DNA of 22,775 nt from Candidatus Zixiibacteriota bacterium (GTDB lineage Bacteria > Zixibacteria > MSB-5A5 > GN15 > JAAZOE01). Below the pieces are notes generated by a model. That model did not search any database and was not told the origin of the DNA. It was given only the letters and a program-made list of their open reading frames with translations. The stretch is from positions 1 through 22,775 of the forward strand of contig JAAZOE010000234.1 in the NCBI GenBank assembly GCA_012797915.1. The letters are read 5' to 3'. Positions within the stretch are counted from its first letter, which is position 1. The number at the start of each line of letters is the position of its first letter. Of the stretch, positions 7,534-14,793 are shown one piece after another. Made by a program: the position numbers and the translations under genes.

Positions 7534-8280
7534 ATGATGCCGACGGTCGTAAAAAGATACATCCTGATTTTCTGCGTATGGCTGGCGGCGGCCGCTCTCG
7601 CCGCCGCGTCGCTGCCGGAGTACCATGGCCCGATCAACGATCTGGCCGGCGTGCTCGGCGCCGAGAATATCCAAAAACTGGAGGCCAAAGCCCTCCAGTA
7701 TCGCGACCAGACCGGCAGCGAAATCGGCGTCCTGATTATTCCCACGCTCGGCAGTCAGGGTTTGGAGGACTATGCCCACGACGTCTTCAAAGCCTGGGGC
7801 ATCGGCCAAAAGGGGCGGGATAACGGCGTGCTGTTTCTAGTGGCGATTCAGGAAAAGAAAGCCCGGGTCGAGGTCGGCTATGGGCTGGAAGAGAAGCTGA
7901 CTGACCTCGAAAGCGGCCGGCTGGTGAGCAGAAGCTCCCCCATGGCCGAACATTTTCGCTCCGGGGACTACGCCGGCGGCGTCGAGGCCGTGCTGGATGG
8001 CATTGTCCAGGCTATCGGCGGCGACTACAATCCGCCCAAGAAAAAGTCCACCCGCTCGAACGGTGTCCCGCCGTTTTTCATCGTCGGTTTTATCGTTTTC
8101 ATGCTGATTATGATGATCATCAGGAAAGATAAAAGTATCAACCGACGATTCGGCGGGCCGTTCTCCGGCGGCAGGTTCGGCGGCGGCGGATGGGGCGGCG
8201 GATCCTCCTCCGGTGGAGGCGGCGGTTTCAGCTTCGGCGGTGGATCCTCCGGCGGCGGCGGCGCCAGCGGCGGTTGGTAG
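7534..8280 (+). CDS. TPM-domain (YgcG-type) secreted membrane protein with glycine-rich tail
   Basis: The product is 248 residues. Residues 8-26 are a signal peptide (LIFCVWLAAAALAAA). The TPM domain spans about 28-165: INDLAGVLGAENIQKLEAK, GSEIGVLIIPTLG, RDNGVLFLVAIQEKKARVEV, GYGLEEKLTD and SGDYAGGVEAVLDGIVQAI. A membrane helix follows (179-197), then a tail of glycine and serine (206-248). This is the standard layout of the YgcG/TPM family, which is typically paired with LemA. TPM domains have been tied to envelope maintenance and, in plants, to photosystem II repair. ATG 7534 or 7537 could be the start; a TTG at 7516 inside lemA is less likely. Confidence 0.92.
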   Translation: MMPTVVKRYILIFCVWLAAAALAAASLPEYHGPINDLAGVLGAENIQKLEAKALQYRDQTGSEIGVLIIPTLGSQGLEDYAHDVFKAWGIGQKGRDNGVLFLVAIQEKKARVEVGYGLEEKLTDLESGRLVSRSSPMAEHFRSGDYAGGVEAVLDGIVQAIGGDYNPPKKKSTRSNGVPPFFIVGFIVFMLIMMIIRKDKSINRRFGGPFSGGRFGGGGWGGGSSSGGGGGFSFGGGSSGGGGASGGW

Positions 8281-8294
8281 GAGATTGATGGCGT

Positions 8295-8927
8295 ATGGCT
8301 TCCCTCGTAGACAGATATTTCTCGCAGGCCGATTTCGATGTCATCGAGGCGGCGATAAAAAAGGCGGAATCGTCCACCGGCGGCGAAATCGCCGTCCAGC
8401 TGTCCTCGCATTCCCGGCACTGGACCAGGGAACGGATACTGCACGCCCTCGTCGTCACGCTTCTCTGTATGCTGGCCGCGCTCTACCTCACCCGCGATGT
8501 CAACTGGGGCGTCTACTACAATTCCACCCAAGCGATTCTTTGGGGCGCGGTCGGGTTCGTCATCGCCTATTTCGGCTGGGGCCGCTTCCTCGCCCGAACC
8601 TCGCGACAGAAGCAGGTCGTCTGGAACCGCGCGCTCGACCTGTTCCATCAGATCACTCCGACCCGCGGATTGACCGGCGTTCTGATTTTCGTCTCGGTCG
8701 AGGAAAAACAGGCCGCCATTGTGGCCGATGAGGGGATCGCCTCAAAAGTCCCGGCCGATTACTGGCATGCCCCTCATGCCTTGATTGTCAAGGGAATCGA
8801 ACAGGATAGGCATGCCGAGGGAATTATCCAGGCGGTCAACATGATCGCCATCGAACTGGCTCGTTACTTCCCCCGCCAGGGAGACGACATCAACGAACTG
8901 CCGGATACACCCAAAGTGCTGGACTGA
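8295..8927 (+). CDS. Second TPM-domain protein with two internal membrane helices
   Basis: The product is 210 residues. The first TPM strand-helix unit (DFDVIEAAIKKAESSTGGEI then AVQLSSHS, 13-40) is followed by two hydrophobic segments (about 46-66 and 79-97), then the second half of the TPM fold: TGVLIFVSVEEKQAAIVADE with GIASKVP (127-153) and AEGIIQAVNMIAIELARYFP. The membrane helices thus interrupt the domain. There is no signal peptide. It starts 14 bases after the preceding gene with AGGAG at 8279-8283 overlapping that gene's stop, so lemA and both TPM genes form one operon. The related pattern of LemA plus two TPM proteins is widespread. Confidence 0.85.
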   Translation: MASLVDRYFSQADFDVIEAAIKKAESSTGGEIAVQLSSHSRHWTRERILHALVVTLLCMLAALYLTRDVNWGVYYNSTQAILWGAVGFVIAYFGWGRFLARTSRQKQVVWNRALDLFHQITPTRGLTGVLIFVSVEEKQAAIVADEGIASKVPADYWHAPHALIVKGIEQDRHAEGIIQAVNMIAIELARYFPRQGDDINELPDTPKVLD

Positions 8928-8958
8928 TTATCTTCCGGCCGGACAGGGAGCCGCGTCC

Positions 8959-9459
8959 ATGGATACCGATTGGCAATCGATCACCTGGCGGCAATTCGGT
9001 GCCGCCATCGACATGCTCGACAATGCGATCACCACCTGCCCCGACCATGTCTGGGGCGAGCGCGGCGACTGGCAGGAGTTCTGGTACCTCGCCTATCATA
9101 CCGTTTTCTTTCTCGACTATTATCTCTCCGACCCAACCAAATCGTTTGCTCCCCCCTCTCCTTTCACCCTGTCCGAATTGGACCCCTCCGGCGTTCTGCC
9201 TGATCGCGTTTATACGAAAGACGAATTGCGGTCCTACCTAGCCCACGGCCGCCGGAAATGCCGGGCGGTCATCGCCGCCCTGACCGATGATGCGTTGAAC
9301 CGCCTTTGCGGTTTCGAGCGGCGCGATATGACCGTCGCCGAATTGCTGCTCTACACCATGCGTCACGTCCAGCACCATGCCGCCCAGTTGAACCTGCTCT
9401 TGCGCCAGACAACCGATTCCGCCCCCTCCTGGGTCGGCCGTGCCAAAGACGGTATCTAG
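8959..9459 (+). CDS. DinB-like four-helix-bundle protein
   Basis: The product is 166 residues, cytoplasmic and helical. A likely metal triad of the DinB/YfiT superfamily is visible: H47 in WYLAYHTVFFLDYY and the pair H136 and H140 in MRHVQHHAAQLNLLLR. Family members are metal-dependent and include thiol-dependent transferases and stress-induced proteins of unknown activity. The gene lies 31 bases after the second TPM gene on the same strand with AGGGAG upstream, so it probably rides in the lemA operon, though a functional link is not evident. Confidence 0.88.
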   Translation: MDTDWQSITWRQFGAAIDMLDNAITTCPDHVWGERGDWQEFWYLAYHTVFFLDYYLSDPTKSFAPPSPFTLSELDPSGVLPDRVYTKDELRSYLAHGRRKCRAVIAALTDDALNRLCGFERRDMTVAELLLYTMRHVQHHAAQLNLLLRQTTDSAPSWVGRAKDGI

Positions 9460-9694
9460 GGAAAACGGCGTGGTGCCCCTGGCTTGTGGTGGATGAGTCA
9501 CTCTCCTGTCATCCTGAACCTGCATAAATCCCGAACGCCCCGGCCGCGACTCGCCGACGTCTTTCATGCACGATTGAATACCTGTTACATTCCGAATCGG
9601 AGTCTCCTGCCGCCATATTCCGGCTTGACTGCCGGTCCCGACGACGATTATCTTCCGGAAAAGACGGATCACTCGTTATCCAATCGGAGACGGT
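9460..9694. other. Upstream region of the glycosidase operon
   Basis: The 235 bp hold no gene. The only structure I see is CCGGC TTGACT GCCGG (9620-9635), a short dyad around a -35-like hexamer, without a good -10 at usual spacing (GATTAT lies 14 bases on). Regulation of the operon therefore cannot be read from sequence. Confidence 0.3.
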
Positions 9695-11140
9695 ATGAAC
9701 ATGCTGCCGCGATTTACCAGGGGCGTCAAACCATGCCTCACCTGCTTGTGCTTTCTATTGTTGCTGGCCGCGGTACAGGGCTTTGCCCAATCCGCCCCCG
9801 CCGGCGACAAGGAAACCGATCCCCTCGTGCTGAAAAAACTGGAATGGTTCCAGGACATGAAGTTCGGCCTGCTGATGCACTGGGGAACCTACAGTCAGTG
9901 GGGTATCGTCGAAAGCTGGAGCATCTGCCCCGAGGACGAGGACTGGTGCAAACGGCGCGGCCCGTACGCCGGCGACTACTTCGAGTATAAGAAGGCGTAC
10001 GAAAACCTGAAGACCACCTTCGATCCGGTCAAGTTCGATCCCGAATCCTGGGCCGTCGCCGCCAGGGAAGCCGGCATGCGGTATGTCGTCTTCACCACCA
10101 AGCATCACGACGGCTTTTGCATGTTCGACACCAAACAGACCGACTATAAAATCACCGACCCCGGCTGCCCCTTCAGCTCCAATCCCGGCCGCAACGTCGC
10201 CAAGGAGGTTTTCAACGCCTTCCGCGAACGGGGCTTCGGCATCGGCGCCTATTTCTCCAAAGCCGACTGGCACTGCCCCGACTACTGGTGGCCCTACTTT
10301 CCTCCGGTCGACCGCCACGTGAACTACTCCGTCACGACCTATCCGGACAGGTGGAACGCCTTCAAGACTTTCACCGCTAACCAGATCAGAGAACTGATGA
10401 CCGATTACGGCACGGTCGATATCCTGTGGCTCGATGCCGGTTGGGTGCGGCCGACAAGAGCCGGGGAAACCCGCCGCAACAACGAGGACATAGACATGCC
10501 CGCTATCGCCGCCATGGCCCGATCATTGCAGCCGGGACTCATCATCGTCGACCGCGCCGTCGGCGGCCGCTATGAAAACTACCGCACCCCCGAACAGGAA
10601 GTCCCCAAAACGCCCCCCGACTACATCTGGGAAACCTGCATGACCATGGCCACCTCTTGGAGCTATGTCCCCAACGATGAATACAAACCGGCCTGGAAGC
10701 TGATTCACCTGCTGGTCGACATCGTGGCCAAGGGAGGCAACTTCCTGCTCAACATCGGCCCCGGTCCCGATGGGGCTCTGGCGCCGGACGCCTGGACTCG
10801 CCTGAAAGAACTGGGCGCCTGGATGAAGGTCAACGGCGACGCCATCTATTACACGCGGGCGATCGCCCCATACAAGGAAGACAAAGTCTGCTTCACGCGC
10901 AGACCCGACGGCGCAGTCAACGCCATTTACCTGGCCGATGAGAAGGAAACAATGATGCCGGCGGAGATCACTATCGCCTCCTTTTCTCCCCAACCGGGAA
11001 GCGATATCGTCATGCTCGGCGTCGCCGAACCGCTTCCCTGGGAGCCGGCCGGGACCGGTTTCATCATCCATATCCCCGAATCGGTGCGTACCAACCCGCC
11101 GTGCGGGTATGCCTGGGCGTTCCGGTTCCTGCCGAAGTAA
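9695..11140 (+). CDS. GH29 alpha-L-fucosidase (first copy)
   Basis: The product is 481 residues with a signal peptide (about 1-32, hydrophobic core CLTCLCFLLLLAAVQGF). It shows the GH29 catalytic barrel: KFGLLMHWGTYSQWG (His62 in HWG), TTKHHDGFCMFDTK (H137-H138-D139), and VDILWLDAGW with the expected nucleophile D247. The barrel ends with GGNFLLNIGPGPDG, a typical GH29 signature. A small beta-domain follows. The enzyme releases alpha-linked L-fucose from glycans, here in the periplasm or outside the cell. The general acid/base is not identifiable by eye. It heads a four-gene operon; the next gene begins 33 bases downstream. Many GH29 relatives also act on other sugars, so fucose is the family expectation, not proof. 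Confidence 0.93.
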   Translation: MNMLPRFTRGVKPCLTCLCFLLLLAAVQGFAQSAPAGDKETDPLVLKKLEWFQDMKFGLLMHWGTYSQWGIVESWSICPEDEDWCKRRGPYAGDYFEYKKAYENLKTTFDPVKFDPESWAVAAREAGMRYVVFTTKHHDGFCMFDTKQTDYKITDPGCPFSSNPGRNVAKEVFNAFRERGFGIGAYFSKADWHCPDYWWPYFPPVDRHVNYSVTTYPDRWNAFKTFTANQIRELMTDYGTVDILWLDAGWVRPTRAGETRRNNEDIDMPAIAAMARSLQPGLIIVDRAVGGRYENYRTPEQEVPKTPPDYIWETCMTMATSWSYVPNDEYKPAWKLIHLLVDIVAKGGNFLLNIGPGPDGALAPDAWTRLKELGAWMKVNGDAIYYTRAIAPYKEDKVCFTRRPDGAVNAIYLADEKETMMPAEITIASFSPQPGSDIVMLGVAEPLPWEPAGTGFIIHIPESVRTNPPCGYAWAFRFLPK

Positions 11141-11173
11141 CCGTCCATGGTTTCGCATTTCGGAAGGAGGCCG

Positions 11174-12517
11174 ATGATAAACCGCATCATGATCCTGGCG
11201 ATGGCCCTGCCTTTCTGGGTCTGCGCCCCGCGTGCCGTAGGGCAACCCGCGCCGGTCGATTCGGCGGCCCTGCAAACCAGGATGCAGTGGTTTGCCGATG
11301 CCAAACTCGGCATCTTCATCCATTGGGGTATCTATGCGGTCAATGGCATCAGCGAATCCTGGTCGTTCCACAACCGGCGCATCTCCCATGACGATTATAT
11401 GAAGCAACTGGGCGGCTTCACCGCCTCCGCTTACGATCCGGATTCCTGGGCGAACTTGATCAGGCAATCCGGCGCCCGATACACCGTCATCACCAGTAAG
11501 CATCACGATGGCGTCGCCCTGTGGGACACGAAACTCAACGACCTCAGCATCCCGCGTCGCACCCCGGCGGGGCGCGACGTTTTAACCCCGTTCGTGGACG
11601 CCCTGCGGAAACAGAACATCAAGGTCGGTCTTTACTTCTCGCTCATCGACTGGTCACATCCCGACTATCCCGGCTTCCTGCGGGATTCCTCGCGGTATGA
11701 CGCCAAAGCGGACCCGGACCGATGGCGGCGATTTCTGGCCTTCTACCGCGGTCAATTGGACGAAATCATCACCCGATTTAATCCCGATCTCTTCTGGTTC
11801 GACGGCGATTGGGAACATTCGGCCGAGGAATGGCAGGCCGCCGATGTGCGACAGGCGATCCTGGCGCATAACCCGTCGGCCATCATCAACGGCCGCCTGC
11901 AGGGATACGGCGACTATGATACCCCGGAACAGAACTTCCCCGTCACCCGCCCCAACTTGAAATGGTGGGAACTCTGCCTGACCACCAATGAGTCCTGGGG
12001 GTACCAGGTCGACGACACCACCTTCAAATCGCCGTATGAGATCATTTCCATCTTCGCCGATGTCATCGCTTTCGGCGGCGACCTCCTGCTCGATATCGGC
12101 CCGAAAGCGGACGGCACCATTCCCCAGCCGCAGATCCATATCCTGACCGAACTCGGAACCTGGACATACCGGCACGCCGAAGCCATCTTCGGCACCATTG
12201 CCGGATTGCCACAGGGACATTTTTACGGCCCATCGACCTTATCCAAAGATTCGACCTCCCTCTATCTGTTCCTGGCCGGACGGCCCGCCGGCCCGGTCGT
12301 GCTCAAAGGCCTCGATACCCCCATCGACCGGATCACCGTGGTGGGGACGGGAGAACCGGCCACGTTCAAAATCATCGGCAAGATTTCCTGGAGCCCGGTG
12401 CCGGGGTTGGTATACATCGATATTCCTTCGAACGCCCAGGATCCCTACATGACCGTGCTGAAAGTCTCTCTGGCCGACCCATTGAAACTCTACCGCGGAA
12501 AGGGAGGATTGCAATGA
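11174..12517 (+). CDS. GH29 alpha-L-fucosidase (second copy)
   Basis: The product is 447 residues with a signal peptide (1-23). GH29 motifs are KLGIFIHWGIYAV (HWG 50-52), TSKHHDGVALWDTK (110-113), and PDLFWFDGDWEH with nucleophile D210. It ends the barrel with GGDLLLDIGPKADG. It is clearly a different subgroup from the first copy: the loops differ and the nucleophile context is WFDGDW rather than WLDAGW, so the two may cut different fucose linkages. The start at 11174 follows AAGGAGG at 11164-11170 with a short 3-base spacer; 11147 and 11189 are alternatives. Its stop overlaps the next start as ATGA (12514-12517), giving translational coupling. Confidence 0.92.
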   Translation: MINRIMILAMALPFWVCAPRAVGQPAPVDSAALQTRMQWFADAKLGIFIHWGIYAVNGISESWSFHNRRISHDDYMKQLGGFTASAYDPDSWANLIRQSGARYTVITSKHHDGVALWDTKLNDLSIPRRTPAGRDVLTPFVDALRKQNIKVGLYFSLIDWSHPDYPGFLRDSSRYDAKADPDRWRRFLAFYRGQLDEIITRFNPDLFWFDGDWEHSAEEWQAADVRQAILAHNPSAIINGRLQGYGDYDTPEQNFPVTRPNLKWWELCLTTNESWGYQVDDTTFKSPYEIISIFADVIAFGGDLLLDIGPKADGTIPQPQIHILTELGTWTYRHAEAIFGTIAGLPQGHFYGPSTLSKDSTSLYLFLAGRPAGPVVLKGLDTPIDRITVVGTGEPATFKIIGKISWSPVPGLVYIDIPSNAQDPYMTVLKVSLADPLKLYRGKGGLQ

Positions 12518-14766
12518 CAAGATGTGCGACATCAATCCGGTTGAGGTTTCTCGTCCTCACGGTATTGATAATCCTCTCCTCCGGCAAGACGGCGCAGGCG
12601 ATCGAGCTGGTTGCAAACGGCGCCGCCCGGTACGCCATATATGCCGGCGATGATCTTCCTCCGTCCTCGCGGATGGTCGTCGACACTCTGCGCGTGTACA
12701 TCCATAAAATATCCGGCGCCGATCTCGCCGTGACCAATCGGTCGGAGCCGTCTTCCAAACAGATCGTCATCGAACTTGGGAAAACCGCCGACCCAAAGCT
12801 CGCCATCGCCGATCTGGGAACCGATGGCTTCCGTATCAAGACCATCGGCGAATCTCTGTATATCACCGCCCAGACGGAACGGGGCCTGCACAATGCCGTC
12901 TACACCTTCCTGGAAACCTACCTGGGCTGCCGGAAATTCAGCCCGACCGTGACCGTCATCCCCGAACGACCGACCATCACCCTTCCGCATATCGACGACA
13001 CGCAGGTTCCCAAGATCACCTTCCGCATGCAAAACTTCCATGATTCCGGTTACAACGCCTGGCACAAACTGGACACGCAGGATAATTTCGGTCTGTTCGT
13101 CCACACCTTCAAGGTCCTGATTCCGCCGGAGAAGTATTTTGGGGACCATCCGGAATATTTTTCCGAACTGAACGGTCAACGCACGCCCGAAGGACAACTC
13201 TGCCTGACCAATCCCGACGTCTACCGTATCATCGTGGAGGAACTGCGTCGGCGCATGCAGGAAAAACCTCAGGCGACCTTCTGGTCAGTCTCTCAGAACG
13301 ACACCTATGTCCCCTGCGGTTGTCCGTCCTGCCGCGCCATCGACAGCGTCGAAGGTTCCCCTTCCGGCTCGCTGTTGGCCTTCGTCAATCGGATCGCCGC
13401 TGAGTTTCCGGACAAAACCATCTCCACCCTGGCCTATCAGTACTCCCGTTCGGCGCCCAAGTCGATCGCCCCCCGGCCCAACGTCAACATCATGCTCTGC
13501 AGCATCGAATGCAACCGCCGCAAGCCGCTGGCCGATGATTCCGCCAACGCCTCCTTCGTCAAGGATGTTCACGATTGGACCGCCCTCACCCACAACATCT
13601 TTCTCTGGGACTATGTCATCCAGTTCCGCAACCTTGTCAGCCCGTTCCCGAATCTGCGCGTCCTGCAACCCAATATCCGCTTCTTCGCCGCCAACGGCAT
13701 CACCACCGTCTTCGAGCAGGGCCTCAGCCGGATGTACGGCGAATTCGCCGAACTACGGGCCTATCTGATCGCCAAACTGCTCTGGAATCCGGATATCGAC
13801 ATCGATTCCGTCATGAATGATTTCCTGCAGGGGTTCTATGGCCCCGGTGCGCCGTACATCCGCGCCTATATCGACACGATGCACGACGCCCTGGCCGCAT
13901 CGGGCGATGATCTGGACATCTACGGTTACCCCTGGCCGTCGGAAAACGGCTACCTCTCGCCTCGGATGCTGGCCGTCTATGATTCCCTTTTCGACCTGGC
14001 CGAAGCGGCGGTGAAAACCGATTCTGCTTTCCTGCACCGGGTCCAAACCGCACGTTTGCCGCTCCAATTCGCCCACCTCGAGCAGGCCAAATATATCGGC
14101 ATCGGCGACCGGGGTTTCTTCGTGAAAGATATTGACGGCGGGCTTCATATAAAACCGGACCTCGATTCTCTCTTGACGGTATTCGTTTCCCGCTGCAAGG
14201 CCGCCGACATCCCTGCCTTGTGGGAAATGGGAACCTCCCCTGATGAATACTATGCTTCCACGCGGGCGTTTCTCGATGGGAGTCTCCAGCGCCATCTGGC
14301 GATCGGCAAGCTGGTTGTCCTCGATCCGCCGGCCAGCCCGAAGTATCATCATGGCGAGGCTTCCGCCCTCACCAATGGCCTCCACGCCTGGGATGATTAT
14401 CATATGCACTGGCTCGGGTTCGAGGGTGAGGACATGGATGCCGCCATCGATCTGGGAACGACTCAAACCATATCGGCCATCGAAACGAATTTCCTCCAGG
14501 ATATCAACTCCTGGATATTCATGCCCCATCGGGTGGAATTCCTGGTTTCCGATAACGGTCGGGAGTTCCGTTCTGTCGGGGCGGTCGATAACTCCACACC
14601 GCCCGAAAAGAACGGCGCCATCATCGCCCCGTTCAATGCCCGCTTCGAACCGACCGAGGCGAGATATGTCCGGGTGAAAACGTCGAGCTGGAAAACCTGC
14701 CCCGGCTGGCACAAAGGCTCCGGCGGCCTGGCCTGGATTTTCATAGACGAAATTGTTGTGCACTAG
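12514..14766 (+). CDS. DUF4838 glycosidase-like protein with C-terminal F5/8C-type carbohydrate-binding module
   Basis: The product is 750 residues with a signal peptide (1-29). Residues about 35-155 resemble the N-terminal alpha/beta domain seen before GH20/GH67-type barrels (AIYAGDDLPPSSRMVVDTLR, KQIVIELGKT, GLHNAVYTFLETYLGC). Residues 165-600 form the DUF4838 barrel, with WSVSQNDTYVPCGCPSC at 257-273, the Cys cluster typical of the family, and TTVFEQGLSRMYGEFAELRA. Residues about 615-750 look like a galactose-binding F5/8C (CBM32-like) sandwich ending in EARYVRVKT and AWIFIDEIVVH. DUF4838 proteins sit in polysaccharide-use clusters and are presumed glycosidases; the specificity is unproven. 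It is the third gene of the operon, coupled to the second GH29. Confidence 0.85.
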   Translation: MTRCATSIRLRFLVLTVLIILSSGKTAQAIELVANGAARYAIYAGDDLPPSSRMVVDTLRVYIHKISGADLAVTNRSEPSSKQIVIELGKTADPKLAIADLGTDGFRIKTIGESLYITAQTERGLHNAVYTFLETYLGCRKFSPTVTVIPERPTITLPHIDDTQVPKITFRMQNFHDSGYNAWHKLDTQDNFGLFVHTFKVLIPPEKYFGDHPEYFSELNGQRTPEGQLCLTNPDVYRIIVEELRRRMQEKPQATFWSVSQNDTYVPCGCPSCRAIDSVEGSPSGSLLAFVNRIAAEFPDKTISTLAYQYSRSAPKSIAPRPNVNIMLCSIECNRRKPLADDSANASFVKDVHDWTALTHNIFLWDYVIQFRNLVSPFPNLRVLQPNIRFFAANGITTVFEQGLSRMYGEFAELRAYLIAKLLWNPDIDIDSVMNDFLQGFYGPGAPYIRAYIDTMHDALAASGDDLDIYGYPWPSENGYLSPRMLAVYDSLFDLAEAAVKTDSAFLHRVQTARLPLQFAHLEQAKYIGIGDRGFFVKDIDGGLHIKPDLDSLLTVFVSRCKAADIPALWEMGTSPDEYYASTRAFLDGSLQRHLAIGKLVVLDPPASPKYHHGEASALTNGLHAWDDYHMHWLGFEGEDMDAAIDLGTTQTISAIETNFLQDINSWIFMPHRVEFLVSDNGREFRSVGAVDNSTPPEKNGAIIAPFNARFEPTEARYVRVKTSSWKTCPGWHKGSGGLAWIFIDEIVVH

Positions 14767-14793
14767 GCTTTACTGGCTGAAGGGGATGGCGAC

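Noticed and set aside
8150..8277. Repetitive GGCGG-rich tract, candidate tandem repeat or CRISPR
   Set aside because: It encodes the glycine/serine tail normal for TPM/YgcG proteins; there are no spacers or regular units.
8926..9658. 13-base exact repeat GATTATCTTCCGG at 8926-8938 and 9646-9658, each before a start codon
   Set aside because: A few exact 13-base pairs are expected by chance in a window of this size, and the distances to the start codons differ.
10523..11506. Minus-strand open frame (327 codons) spanning the two GH29 genes
   Set aside because: Both GH29 genes are certain from catalytic motifs; this frame is a codon-bias shadow.
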